NCBI GenBank assembly: GCA_019055375.1
Contig: JAHQIW010002312.1
Location: forward strand, 1 to 64,000
Direction: 5' to 3'
DNA from: Parelaphostrongylus tenuis
Lineage: Eukaryota > Nematoda > Chromadorea > Rhabditida > Metastrongylidae
DNA: 64,000 nucleotides
In this document: positions 55,783 to 64,000 of the stretch, piece after piece
How the letters are laid out: every line of letters starts with the position of its first letter
Numbering within the stretch: position 1 is the first letter of the stretch
Translations under genes and position numbers: made by a program
The notes under the pieces: model-generated
What the model saw: the letters and a program-made list of their open reading frames with translations, nothing else
The model's database searches: none
Told to the model about the DNA's origin: nothing

Positions 55783-56196
55783 TGACGTGCTCGTCATACT
55801 CGAGTGTCTTGTGATTTACGATGAAATATCGATTCGCGACTCGATACGACGTTCAGTGACGGATCGTGTTGAGGTTAATCACCTGTGGAGTGCAACTTTT
55901 GTCATCTATTTTGTGATTTCCTCCCGCTTTGAAGTAGGTTTTTGAATAAAACGTATAATTCTTATATTACAAGATTTCCTCTACATGTTTGTGTACATTC
56001 AGTGCTTTCAACAAAGTGTTAGTTGAAGAGGGTGGCCGTGTGAAATATAATTTCATTTCAAATGTTACAGCTTCATAGAAAGGTTTCCGTCAAAAAGCGG
56101 ATACGTAACGTAATAACCAGAGATGTACGATTTCGAATGAATACTAAAACTCCAATGAAAAGCTCTTGTCTAGCGAAAAGATTCGTTTCATCATCT
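55200..56196. mobile_element. E-family termini around the T right arm
   Basis: CTTCATTCGTTGTACAAGAG followed by GATTCGAAAGCTTAAATC at 55,202-55,264 matches an E left end. CTCTTGTCTAGCGAAAAGATTCG preceded by AAACTCC at 56,150-56,190 is the inverted right end. The T right arm lies in between, so nesting of T and E is likely. Same left-end words occur at 37,806 in T copy 1. Confidence 0.5.
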
Positions 56197-57041
56197 GTTC
56201 CCTAACATTCGAAAGCAACCTACCAATCTTGTCCTAATAGCTTTATTCGTAATTTTGACTCAGATAAGGTGGATCTCCTCTAGGTTCTGAATTCATGAAC
56301 TCGTTAGACGTTTTCCATTGGAGAACGCACCACTTTTGTTGAGACGTCCAAAGAGCGCGGCACGTATATTGTTTTCCTTACACGTTGTAGCGAAAGGCTC
56401 AATCTAATGTGCTACATGCGATTCAAAGTTATTGGTGTCGCAATCAAGAAACTATGCGTATCAGTCCATGTGCGTTTCACAATCAATCCATCATTTTAAA
56501 GTGCCATACGATGCATTTTCTTTCATCTCGATCACCTTTCTAAGTTAGTGCCTTAGAAATAACGTTCATGCTGCTTCATTCACTTCGGCTAGCTCCTTAA
56601 GCACGTGCCTCAGGAATGTCGGAGAAGTCTACAAGCTCTGCAATAGAAATTCCAACTTTCCTCAATAAGACCGATGTGAATTTAAGCTTTCACCTAGATC
56701 AAAACTATAACCTCAGCTATTTTCATGTCTAATCTACAGCAGTCCTAAAACTCCAAAGCTGCAAGAGTTGACGCTGGTCCAGCTTGAAATTTCGTGTTTC
56801 TTCGTCGCCTCTTTCGCCATCCGATCGACATCTTGCTGCTAGAAGTCGACCCTTTTATAAAATAAATGGGGAAAAAGTGTTTTGCAAATTCTACCCGTTT
56901 TTGAGCGTCTTGAACAGCATAGAAGGCGTCTGCACATCACAGAAAGATTAAACTTTTTATAGGACTTTAGACAATAGGCCTTTTCATGTTGTGTAAAGAA
57001 GTGCGATGATTATCCCAACAGGTGAATTCGGACATCAAAGC
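56197..57041. other. Unassigned sequence before the tRNA array
   Basis: No reading frame of interest, no tRNA boxes and no repeat recognised apart from the LINE insertion that follows. Confidence 0.4.
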
Positions 57042-57051
57042 AATATGATAT

Positions 57052-57380
57052 CACCTGTATCACCTGTCGTCCCGTTGATCGTCGAGTGACTCGAGCGGGT
57101 GCCAGCAACTCTTCCATTTTCCCCTATCGCGTGCAAGAGTAGCCCAGTGGGTCCTCCTTGCTCTAGGAATTCGCTGAGCATCATATCTTTCTTCCATCGC
57201 TTTCGTGAAGAAATCGGACCAACGGGTCAGTGGTCTTCCTTTAGAGCGCTTGACATCCCGAGGAATCCAGTCGGTAACGGCTCTCGTCCAGCGGTTGTCG
57301 TTGAAGCGCATCACGTGTCCGGCCCACCTTATTTTCGATATCCTGGCGTGTAGAACGGCGTCTCTGATTTTCGATCGTTG
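57052..57380 (-). mobile_element. 5'-truncated RTE LINE copy, very recent
   Basis: 329 bp corresponding exactly to the 3'-most 329 bp of the LINE at 45,419-45,747, with three substitutions by my reading. It is flanked by the perfect duplication AATATGATAT (57,042-57,051 and 57,381-57,390). It encodes the C-terminal ~110 residues (SKIRWAGHVMRFNDNRW to the stop). 5' truncation is the hallmark of target-primed reverse transcription. It was made in trans by an active relative, since the copy at 45-48 kb is defective. Confidence 0.95.
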
Positions 57381-57540
57381 AATATGATATAGCAGCAATT
57401 TTTTTTACATCATTAGACTAGCCACATAGTTTCTAGTCATACGGGGCAAAGTCGGGCGACCACTGCTAATCCTTATCGTTCTCTCTGAGGGACGGCACTA
57501 CTAATAATACACGTTTGCTAAGGCGTGCCTTATCTTCAGG

Positions 57541-57612
57541 TCCTCGGTAGTATAGTGGTTAGTATTCACGTCTGTCACATGCGAGACCCGGGTTCAATTC
57601 CCGGCCGGGGAG
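57541..57612 (+). tRNA. tRNA-Asp (GUC), array copy 1
   Basis: First copy. Acceptor and T stems are complete. C26 is changed to T and G28 to A, giving an A-C mismatch in the anticodon stem. Confidence 0.75.
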
Positions 57613-57716
57613 AGACAATTTTGGTTTTTGATAGTCGATTGCTAATCCTTATCGTTCTATCTGAGGAACGGCGTTTCTATTTATACACGTTTGCTAAGGC
57701 GTGCCTTATTTTCAGG

Positions 57717-57788
57717 TCCTCGGTAGTATAGTGGTTAGTATCCACGTCTGTCACATGCGAGACCCGGGTCCAATTTCCGGCCGGGGAG
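57717..57788 (+). tRNA. tRNA-Asp (GUC), array copy 2
   Basis: G28A variant. The T loop has T54-to-C within the B box (GGTCCAATTTCC) and a G-U at the last T-stem pair; weakened. Confidence 0.65.
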
Positions 57789-57891
57789 GACACTTTTGTT
57801 TCTTGATAGTCGATTGCTAATTTTTACCGTTCTATCTGAGGAACGGCGTTTCTAATTATACACGTTTGCTAAGGCGTTCCTTATTTTCAGG

Positions 57892-57963
57892 TCTTTGGTA
57901 GTATAGTGGTTAGTAGCCGCGTCTGTCATTTGTGAGACCCGGGTTTAATTCACGGCCGGGGAG
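57892..57963 (+). tRNA. tRNA-Asp-like (GUC), variant class B, copy 3
   Basis: Acceptor TCTTTGG relies on three G-U pairs. G10-U25 is lost (G25), the anticodon loop is CTGTCAT (T38) with an extra T-T mismatch at 31/39, and the T stem has a G-A mismatch. Confidence 0.5.
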
Positions 57964-58066
57964 AACACTTTTGGTTCTTGATAGTCGATTGCTAATCCTT
58001 ATCGTTCTATGTGAGGACCGGCGTTTCTAATTATACACGTTTGCTAAGGCGAGCCTCATTTTCCGG

Positions 58067-58138
58067 TCCTCGGTAGTATAGTGGTTAGTATCCGCGTCTG
58101 TCACATGCGAGACCCGGGTTCAATTTCCGGCCGGGGAG
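58067..58138 (+). tRNA. tRNA-Asp (GUC), array copy 4
   Basis: Canonical except TTCC in the T stem, which gives a G-U pair; TTTT follows 6 nt downstream. Confidence 0.87.
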
Positions 58139-58241
58139 GACACTTTTGTTTCTTGATAGTCGATTGCTAATTTTTACCGTTCTATCTGAGGAACGGCGTT
58201 TCTAATTATACACGTTTGCTAAGGCGTTCCTTGTTTTCAGG

Positions 58242-58313
58242 TCTTTGGTAGTATAGTGGTTAGTAGCCGCGTCTGTCATATGTGAGACCCGGGTTTAATT
58301 CACGGCCGGGGAG
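58242..58313 (+). tRNA. tRNA-Asp-like (GUC), variant class B, copy 5
   Basis: TCTTTGG acceptor, G25, CTGTCAT loop with ATGTG stem strand, and TTTAATTCACGG T arm with one mismatch. Confidence 0.5.
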
Positions 58314-58416
58314 AACACTTTTGTTTCTTGATAGTCGATTGCTAATCCTTACCGTTCTATCCGAGGAACGGAGTTTCTAATTATACACGTTTGCTAAGGC
58401 GAGCCTCATTTTCCGG

Positions 58417-58488
58417 TCCTCGGTAGTATAGTGGTTAGTATCCGCGTCTGTCACATGCGAGACCCGGGTTCAATTCCCGGCCGGGGGG
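58417..58488 (+). tRNA. tRNA-Asp (GUC), array copy 6
   Basis: Canonical body. The terminal acceptor pair is T1-G (GGGGG at the 3' end) instead of T-A. Confidence 0.85.
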
Positions 58489-58591
58489 AACAATTTTGGT
58501 TTTTGATAGTCGATTGCTAATCCTTATCCTACTATCTGAGGAGCGCCGTTTCTAATTATACGCGTTTGCTAAGGCGAGCCTCATTTTCCGG

Positions 58592-58663
58592 TCCTCGGTA
58601 GTATAGTGGTTAGTATCCGCGTCTGTCACATGCGAGACCCGGGTTCAATTCCCGGCCGGGGAG
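58592..58663 (+). tRNA. tRNA-Asp (GUC), array copy 7, consensus
   Basis: Full consensus. Acceptor TCCTCGG/CCGGGGA, D stem with G10-U25, anticodon loop CTGTCAC with C38, T stem CCGGG/CCCGG and G73, i.e. all main AspRS identity positions are present. Terminator AATTTTGG follows. Confidence 0.93.
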
Positions 58664-58766
58664 GACAATTTTGGTTTTTGATAGTCGATTGCTAATCCTT
58701 ACCGTTCTATCTGAGGGACGGCGCTACTAATAATACACGTTTGCTAAGGCGTGCCTTATCTTCAGG

Positions 58767-58838
58767 TCCTCGGTAGTATAGTGGTTAGTATCCACGTCTG
58801 TCACATGCGAGACCCGGGTTCAATTCCCGGCCGGGGAG
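58767..58838 (+). tRNA. tRNA-Asp (GUC), array copy 8
   Basis: Consensus apart from G28A (A-C mismatch in the anticodon stem). Confidence 0.82.
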
Positions 58839-58940
58839 AACAATTTTGGTTTTGATAGTCGATTGCTAATCCTTATCGTTCTATCTGAGGAACGGCGTTT
58901 CTAATTATACACGTTTGCTAAGGCGTGCCTCATTTTCAGG

Positions 58941-59012
58941 TCCTCGGTAGTATAGTGGTTAGTATCCGCGTCTGTCACATGCGAGACCCGGGTTCAATTT
59001 CCGGCCGGGGAG
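58941..59012 (+). tRNA. tRNA-Asp (GUC), array copy 9
   Basis: Consensus with the G-U variant at the innermost T-stem pair. Confidence 0.88.
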
Positions 59013-59115
59013 GACACTTTTGTTTCTTGATAGTCGATTGCTAATCCTTATCGTTCTATCTGAGGAACGGCGTTTCTAATTATACACGTTTGCTAAGGCG
59101 TTCTTTATTTTCAGG

Positions 59116-59189
59116 TCCTTTGGTAGTATAGTGGTTAGTAGCCGCGTCTGTCATATGTGAGACCCGGGTTTCAATTCACGGCCGGGGAG
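59116..59189 (+). pseudogene. tRNA-Asp-like pseudogene, class B, copy 10
   Basis: Class B with two single-base insertions, one in the acceptor strand (TCCTTTGG) and one in the T arm (GGGTTTCAATTC), giving 74 nt. Confidence 0.7.
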
Positions 59190-59292
59190 GACACTTTTGG
59201 TTCTTGATAGTCGATTGCTAATCCTTATCGTTCTATGTGAGGACGGCCGTTTCTAATTATACACGTTTGCTAAGGCGAGCCTCATCTTCCGG

Positions 59293-59364
59293 TCCTCGGT
59301 AGTATAGTGGTTAGTATCCGCGTCTGTCACATGCGAGACCCGGGTTCAATTCCCGGCCGGGGAG
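59293..59364 (+). tRNA. tRNA-Asp (GUC), array copy 11, consensus
   Basis: Identical to the consensus at every position. Confidence 0.93.
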
Positions 59365-59468
59365 GAACACTTTTGGTTTTTGATAGTCGATTGCTAATCC
59401 TTATCGTTCTATCTGAGGAACGGCGTTTCTATTTATACACGTTTGCTAAGGCGTGCCTTATTTTCAGG

Positions 59469-59542
59469 TCCTCGGTAGTATAGTGGTTAGTATCCACGTC
59501 TGTCACCATGCGAGACCCGGGTCCAATTTCCCGGCCGGGGAG
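59469..59542 (+). pseudogene. tRNA-Asp pseudogene, copy 12
   Basis: G28A type with an extra C giving an 8-nt anticodon loop (CTGTCACC) and an extra base in the T arm; 74 nt. Confidence 0.7.
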
Positions 59543-59644
59543 GACACTTTGTTTCTTGATAGTCGATTGCTAATCCTTATCGTTCTATCTGAGGAACGGC
59601 GTTTCTAATTATACACGTTTGCTAAGGCGAGCCTCATTTTCCGG

Positions 59645-59716
59645 TCCTCGGTAGTATAGTGGTTAGTATCCGCGTCTGTCACATGCGAGACCCGGGTTCA
59701 ATTCCCGGCCGGGGAG
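59645..59716 (+). tRNA. tRNA-Asp (GUC), array copy 13, consensus
   Basis: Identical to the consensus; ACTTTTG terminator follows. Confidence 0.93.
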
Positions 59717-59819
59717 GACACTTTTGTTTCTTGATAGTCGATTGCTAATCCTTACCGTTCTATCTGAGGAGCGGCGTTTCTAATTATACACGTTTGCTAA
59801 GGCGTTCCTTATTTTCAGG

Positions 59820-59892
59820 TCTTTGGTAGTATAGTGGTTAGTAGCCGCGTCTGTCATATGTGAGACCCGGGTTTCAATTCACGGCCGGGGAG
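59820..59892 (+). pseudogene. tRNA-Asp-like pseudogene, class B, copy 14
   Basis: Class B with one T inserted in the T arm (73 nt) plus the class mismatches. Confidence 0.65.
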
Positions 59893-59995
59893 GAACACTT
59901 TTGGTTCTTGATAGTCGATTGCTAATCCTTATCGTTCTAGGTGAGGACGGCGTTTCTAATTATACACGTTTGCTAAGGCGAGCCTCATTTTCCGG

Positions 59996-60066
59996 TCCTC
60001 GGTAGTATAGTGGTTAGTATCCGCGTCTGTCACATGCGAGACCCGGGTTCAATTCCGGCCGGGGAG
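59996..60066 (+). pseudogene. tRNA-Asp pseudogene, copy 15
   Basis: Canonical except for deletion of one C in the 3' strand of the T stem (71 nt), which shortens the T arm. Confidence 0.6.
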
Positions 60067-60169
60067 GACACTTTTGTTTCTTGATAGTCGATTGCTAATC
60101 CTTACCGTTCTATCTGAGGAACGGCGTTTCTAATTATACACGTTTGCTAAGGCGAGCCTCATTTTCCGG

Positions 60170-60241
60170 TCCTCGGTAGTATAGTGGTTAGTATCCGCGT
60201 CTGTCACATGCGAGACCCGGGTTCAATTCCCGGCCGGGGAG
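60170..60241 (+). tRNA. tRNA-Asp (GUC), array copy 16, consensus
   Basis: Identical to the consensus. Confidence 0.93.
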
Positions 60242-60344
60242 GACACTTTTGTTTCTTGATAGTCGATTGCTAATCCTTACCGTTCTATCTGAGGAACGGC
60301 GTTTCTAATTATACACGTTTGCTAAGGCGAGCCTCATTTTCCGG

Positions 60345-60416
60345 TCCTCGGTAGTATAGTGGTTAGTATCCGCGTCTGTCACATGCGAGACCCGGGTTCA
60401 ATTCCCGGTCGGGGAG
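60345..60416 (+). tRNA. tRNA-Asp (GUC), array copy 17
   Basis: Consensus with G7-U in the acceptor stem (GGTCGGGGA). Confidence 0.88.
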
Positions 60417-60519
60417 GACACTTTTGTTTCTTGATAGTCGATTGCTAATCCTTACCGTTCTATCTGAGGAACGGCGTTTCTAATTATACACGTTTGCTAA
60501 GGCGAGCCTCATTTTCCGG

Positions 60520-60591
60520 TCCTCGGTAGTATAGTGGTTAGTATCCGCGTCTGTCACATGCGAGACCCGGGTTCAATTCCCGGCCAGGGAG
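60520..60591 (+). tRNA. tRNA-Asp (GUC), array copy 18
   Basis: Consensus with a C-A mismatch in the acceptor stem (CCAGGGA). Confidence 0.82.
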
Positions 60592-60694
60592 GACACTTTT
60601 GTTTCTTGATAGTCGATTGCTAATCCTTACCGTACTATCTGAGGAACGGCGTTTCTAATTATACACGTTTGCTAAGGCGAGCCTCATTTTCCGG

Positions 60695-60766
60695 TCCTCG
60701 GTAGTATAGTGGTTAGTATCCGCGTCTGTCACATGCGAGACCCGGGTTCAATTCCCGGCCAGGGAG
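60695..60766 (+). tRNA. tRNA-Asp (GUC), array copy 19
   Basis: CCAGGGA acceptor mismatch as in copy 18. First member of the 7-unit higher-order block. Confidence 0.82.
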
Positions 60767-60869
60767 GACACTTTTGTTTCTTGATAGTCGATTGCTAATC
60801 CTTACCGTTCTCTCTGAGGGACGGCGCTACTAATAATACACGTTTGCTAAGGCGTGCCTTATCTTCAGG

Positions 60870-60941
60870 TCCTCGGTAGTATAGTGGTTAGTATCCACGT
60901 CTGTCTCATGCGAGACCCGGGTTCAATTCCCGGCCGGGGAG
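60870..60941 (+). tRNA. tRNA-Asp (GUC), array copy 20
   Basis: G28A plus A37-to-T in the anticodon loop (CTGTCTC); paired with copy 27. Confidence 0.65.
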
Positions 60942-61042
60942 ACACTTTTGTTTCTTGATAGTCGATTGCTAATCCTTATCGTTCTAGGTGAGGACGGCGT
61001 TTCTAATTATACACGTTTGCTAAGGCGAGCCTCATTTTCCGG

Positions 61043-61114
61043 TCCTCGGTAGTATAGTGGTTAGTATCCGCGTCTGTCACATGCGAGACCCGGGTTCAAT
61101 TTCCGGCCGGGGAG
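61043..61114 (+). tRNA. tRNA-Asp (GUC), array copy 21
   Basis: Consensus with a G-U at the innermost T-stem pair; paired with copy 28. Confidence 0.88.
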
Positions 61115-61218
61115 GACACTTTTGTTTCTTGATAGTCGATTGCTAATCCTTACCGTTCTCTCTGAGGGACGGCGTTTCTATTTATACACGTTTGCTAAGG
61201 CGTGCCTTATCTTTCAGG

Positions 61219-61290
61219 TCCTCGGTAGTATAGTGGTTAGTATCCGCGTCTGTCACATGAGAGACCCGGGTTCAATTCCCGGTCGGGGAG
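61219..61290 (+). tRNA. tRNA-Asp (GUC), array copy 22
   Basis: ATGAG in the anticodon stem (G-A mismatch at 28/42) and G7-U acceptor wobble; paired with copy 29. Confidence 0.75.
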
Positions 61291-61393
61291 GACACTTTTG
61301 TCTCTTGATAGTCGATTGCTAATCCTTACCGTACTATCTGAGGAACGGCGTTTCTAATTATACACGTTTGCTAAGGCGAGCCTCATTTTCCGG

Positions 61394-61465
61394 TCCTCGG
61401 TAGTATAGTGGTTAGTATCCGCGTCTGTCACATGCGAGACCCGGGTTCAATTCCCGGCCAGGGAG
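61394..61465 (+). tRNA. tRNA-Asp (GUC), array copy 23
   Basis: CCAGGGA acceptor mismatch; otherwise consensus; paired with copy 30. Confidence 0.82.
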
Positions 61466-61568
61466 GACACTTTTGTTTCTTGATAGTCGATTGCTAATCC
61501 TTACCGTTCTCTCTGAGGGACGGCGCTACTAATAATACACGTTTGCTAAGGCGTGCCTTATCTTCAGG

Positions 61569-61640
61569 TCCTTGGTAGTATAGTGGTTAGTAGCCGCGTC
61601 TGTCATATGTGAGACCCGGGTTCAATTCCCGGCCGGGGAG
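61569..61640 (+). tRNA. tRNA-Asp-like (GUC), class B hybrid, copy 24
   Basis: Class B D arm and anticodon arm (G25, T38) joined to a canonical T arm; acceptor TCCTTGG. Suggests gene conversion between classes; paired with copy 31. Confidence 0.6.
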
Positions 61641-61743
61641 AACAATTTTGGTTTTTGATAGTCGATTGCTAATGCTTATCGTTCTATCTGAGGAACGGCG
61701 TTTCTATTTATACACGTTTGCTAAGGCGTGCCTTATCTTCAGG

Positions 61744-61815
61744 TCCTCGGTAGTATAGTGGTTAGTATCCGCGTCTGTCACATGCGAGACCCGGGTTCAA
61801 TTCCCGGCCAGGGAG
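61744..61815 (+). tRNA. tRNA-Asp (GUC), array copy 25
   Basis: CCAGGGA acceptor mismatch; otherwise consensus. Confidence 0.82.
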
Positions 61816-61918
61816 GACACTTTTGTTTCTTGATAGTCGATTGCTAATCCTTACCGTACTATCTGAGGAACGGCGTTTCTAATTATACACGTTTGCTAAG
61901 GCGAGCCTCATTTTCCGG

Positions 61919-61990
61919 TCCTCGGTAGTATAGTGGTTAGTATCCGCGTCTGTCACATGCGAGACCCGGGTTCAATTCCCGGCCAGGGAG
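61919..61990 (+). tRNA. tRNA-Asp (GUC), array copy 26
   Basis: CCAGGGA acceptor mismatch. Begins the second copy of the 7-unit block. Confidence 0.82.
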
Positions 61991-62095
61991 GACACTTTTG
62001 TTTCTTGATAGTCGATTGCTAATCCTTACCGTTCTCTCTGAGGGAACGGCGCTACTAATAATACACGTTTGCTAAGGCGTGCCCTTATCTTCAGG

Positions 62096-62167
62096 TCCTC
62101 GGTAGTATAGTGGTTAGTATCCACGTCTGTCTCATGCGAGACCCGGGTTCAATTCCCGGCCGGGGAG
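62096..62167 (+). tRNA. tRNA-Asp (GUC), array copy 27
   Basis: G28A and CTGTCTC loop, as in copy 20. Confidence 0.65.
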
Positions 62168-62267
62168 ACACTTTTGTTTCTTGATAGTCGATTGCTAATC
62201 CTTATCGTTCTAGTGAGGACGGCGTTTCTAATTATACACGTTTGCTAAGGCGAGCCTCATTTTCCGG

Positions 62268-62339
62268 TCCTCGGTAGTATAGTGGTTAGTATCCGCGTCT
62301 GTCACATGCGAGACCCGGGTTCAATTTCCGGCCGGGGAG
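62268..62339 (+). tRNA. tRNA-Asp (GUC), array copy 28
   Basis: Innermost T-stem pair is G-U; otherwise consensus. Confidence 0.88.
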
Positions 62340-62442
62340 GACACTTTTGTTTCTTGATAGTCGATTGCTAATCCTTACCGTTCTCTCTGAGGGACGGCGT
62401 TTCTATTTATACACGTTTGCTAAGGCGTGCCTTATCTTCAGG

Positions 62443-62514
62443 TCCTCGGTAGTATAGTGGTTAGTATCCGCGTCTGTCACATGAGAGACCCGGGTTCAAT
62501 TCCCGGTCGGGGAG
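62443..62514 (+). tRNA. tRNA-Asp (GUC), array copy 29
   Basis: ATGAG anticodon-stem mismatch and G7-U, as in copy 22. Confidence 0.75.
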
Positions 62515-62618
62515 GACACTTTTGTCTCTTGATAGTCGATTGCTAATCCTTACCGTACTAATCTGAGGAACGGCGTTTCTAATTATACACGTTTGCTAAG
62601 GCGAGCCTCATTTTCCGG

Positions 62619-62690
62619 TCCTCGGTAGTATAGTGGTTAGTATCCGCGTCTGTCACATGCGAGACCCGGGTTCAATTCCCGGCCAGGGAG
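62619..62690 (+). tRNA. tRNA-Asp (GUC), array copy 30
   Basis: CCAGGGA acceptor mismatch; otherwise consensus. Confidence 0.82.
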
Positions 62691-62793
62691 GACACTTTTG
62701 TTTCTTGATAGTCGATTGCTAATCCTTACCGTTCTCTCTGAGGGACGGCGCTACTAATAATACACGTTTGCTAAGGCGTGCCTTATCTTCAGG

Positions 62794-62865
62794 TCTTTGG
62801 TAGTATAGTGGTTAGTAGCCGCGTCTGTCATATGTGAGACCCGGGTTCAATTCCCGGCCGGGGAG
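62794..62865 (+). tRNA. tRNA-Asp-like (GUC), class B hybrid, copy 31
   Basis: TCTTTGG acceptor, G25, T38, canonical T arm. Confidence 0.58.
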
Positions 62866-62968
62866 AACAATTTTGGTTTTTGATAGTCGATTGCTAATGC
62901 TTATCGTTCTATCTGAGGAACGGCGTTTCTATTTATACACGTTTGCTAAGGCGTGCCTTATCTTCAGG

Positions 62969-63040
62969 TCCTCGGTAGTATAGTGGTTAGTATCCGCGTC
63001 TGTCACATGCGAGACCCGGGTTCAATTCCCGGTCGGGGAG
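62969..63040 (+). tRNA. tRNA-Asp (GUC), array copy 32
   Basis: Consensus with G7-U acceptor wobble. Confidence 0.88.
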
Positions 63041-63142
63041 GACACTTTTGTTTCTTGATAGTCGATTGCTAATCCTTACCGTTCTATCTGAGGAACAGCG
63101 TTTCTAAATATACACCTTGCTAAGGCGAGCCTCATTTTCCGG

Positions 63143-63214
63143 TCCTCGGTAGTATAGTGGTTAGTATCCGCGTCTGTCACATGCGAGACCCGGGTTCAAT
63201 TCCCGGCCAGGGAG
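63143..63214 (+). tRNA. tRNA-Asp (GUC), array copy 33
   Basis: CCAGGGA acceptor mismatch; the upstream spacer is shortened at TACACCTTGC. Confidence 0.82.
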
Positions 63215-63317
63215 GACACTTTTGTTTCTTGATAGTCGATTGCTAATCCTTACCGTTCTATCTGAGGAGCGGCGTTTCTAATTATACACGTTTGCTAAGG
63301 CGTCCCTTATCTTCAGG

Positions 63318-63389
63318 TCTTTGGTAGTATAGTGGTTAGTATCCGCGTCTGTCATATGTGAGACCCGGGTTTAATTCACGGCCGGGGAG
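63318..63389 (+). tRNA. tRNA-Asp-like (GUC), class B, copy 34
   Basis: TCTTTGG acceptor, T38 loop and TTTAATTCACGG T arm, but T25 is retained, so G10-U25 survives in this class B copy. Confidence 0.55.
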
Positions 63390-63492
63390 AACACTTTTGG
63401 TTCTTGATAGTCGATTGCTAATCCTTATCGTTCTAGGTGAGGACGCGCGTTTCTAATTATACACGTTTGCTAAGGCGAGCCTCATTTTCCGG

Positions 63493-63564
63493 TCCTCGGT
63501 AGTATAGTGGTTAGTATCCGCGTCTGTCACATGCGAGACCCGGGTTCAATTTCCGGCCGGGGAG
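63493..63564 (+). tRNA. tRNA-Asp (GUC), array copy 35
   Basis: Consensus with a G-U T-stem pair. Confidence 0.88.
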
Positions 63565-63667
63565 GACACTTTTGTTTCTTGATAGTCGATTGCTAATCCT
63601 TACCGTTCTCTCTGAGGGACGGCGCTACTAATAATACACGTTTGCTAAGGCGTGCCTTATCTTCAGG

Positions 63668-63739
63668 TCCTCGGTAGTATAGTGGTTAGTATCCACGTCT
63701 GTCACATGCGAGACCCGGGTTCAATTCCCGGCCGGGGAG
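63668..63739 (+). tRNA. tRNA-Asp (GUC), array copy 36
   Basis: G28A variant, otherwise consensus. Confidence 0.82.
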
Positions 63740-63842
63740 AACAATTTTGGTTTTTGATAGTCGATTGCTAATCCTTATCGTTCTATCTGAGGAACGGCGT
63801 TTCTATTTATACACGTTTGCTAAGGCGTGCCTTATCTTCAGG

Positions 63843-63914
63843 TCCTCGGTAGTATAGTGGTTAGTATCCGCGTCTGTCACATGAGAGACCCGGGTTCAAT
63901 TCCCGGTCGGGGAG
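63843..63914 (+). tRNA. tRNA-Asp (GUC), array copy 37
   Basis: ATGAG anticodon-stem mismatch and G7-U acceptor wobble. Last complete copy; its 3' spacer reaches the window end. Confidence 0.75.
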
Positions 63915-64000
63915 GACACTTTTGTCTCTTGATAGTCGATTGCTAATCCTTACCGTACTATCTGAGGAACGGCGTTTCTAATTATACACGTTTGCTAAGG

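Larger units (their letters stand above)
57463..64000 (+). repeat. 175-bp tandem array of tRNA-Asp genes (37 copies, runs off window)
   Basis: Unit: tRNA-Asp (72 nt), then a (G)GACACTTTTGTTTCTTGATAG-type 3' flank with TTTT terminator, GTCGATTGCTAATCCTTA, CGTTCTATCTGAGGAACGGC (able to form a CGTTC/GAACG stem), CTAATTATACACGTTTGC and TAAGGCG...TTTTCCGG/TTCAGG before the next tRNA. Start-to-start spacing is 172-177 bp, mostly 175. Spacers are as conserved as the tRNAs, indicating homogenisation of whole units. All copies have the same orientation. The A box (TAGTATAGTGG) and B box (GGTTCAATTCC) are internal. The first spacer begins near 57,463; the last is incomplete at the window end. Confidence 0.95.

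Noticed and set aside
57463..64000. CRISPR-like regularly spaced repeats
   Set aside because: The units are 175 bp with conserved 'spacers', contain folded tRNA-Asp genes, and the context is eukaryotic with no cas genes.

Overview
This window looks like repeat-rich nuclear DNA of a strongylid nematode, probably a hookworm. The organism call is an inference. It rests on an RTE-type LINE whose endonuclease and reverse transcriptase read like the abundant Ancylostoma/Necator elements, on mariner transposase relics, and on eukaryotic tRNA genes with internal A and B boxes. I see no convincing host protein-coding gene. Nearly every long reading frame is a by-product of repeats.

Layout. (1) 1-17.6 kb: diverged DNA dominated by a fold-back element family (called E here), a ~3 kb tandem duplication, tRNA-derived SINE candidates and two old LINE fragments. 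(2) 17.6-26.7 kb: a 102-bp tandem satellite with higher-order structure. (3) 26.7-50.8 kb: a giant imperfect palindrome centred near 37.35 kb. Each arm carries a mariner relic, two inverted copies of a ~2.3 kb composite repeat (X) and one arm of a terminal-inverted-repeat element (T). Each X copy holds an initiator-Met tRNA gene or pseudogene. (4) 50.8-53.8 kb: the same 102-bp satellite in opposite orientation, so the symmetry reaches into the satellites. (5) 53.8-57 kb: a second T copy and unassigned sequence. (6) 57.46-64 kb: a 175-bp tandem array with 37 tRNA-Asp(GUC) genes or variants, running off the window end.

The most unusual content is a set of small fold-back elements carrying hammerhead self-cleaving ribozymes. 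Two complete motifs at 49.6 and 50.0 kb have fully paired stems I, II and III and intact cores. A third at 33.05 kb has one stem II mismatch. A decayed pair sits at 34.1-34.4 kb. Two of the host elements are flanked by 12-14 bp direct repeats, and the unoccupied site is visible in the opposite arm of the palindrome. This indicates retrotransposition-like insertion of a non-autonomous element resembling Penelope-type or retrozyme elements.

The palindrome also dates insertions. The RTE LINE at 45.4-48.8 kb interrupts the right arm with a 12-bp target duplication whose empty site is intact at 38.7 kb. A 329-bp 5'-truncated copy at 57.05 kb differs from it at only three positions and has its own perfect 10-bp duplication. 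The long LINE is dead: two nonsense codons, two frameshifts and a FADD-to-FAGD change in the reverse transcriptase active site.
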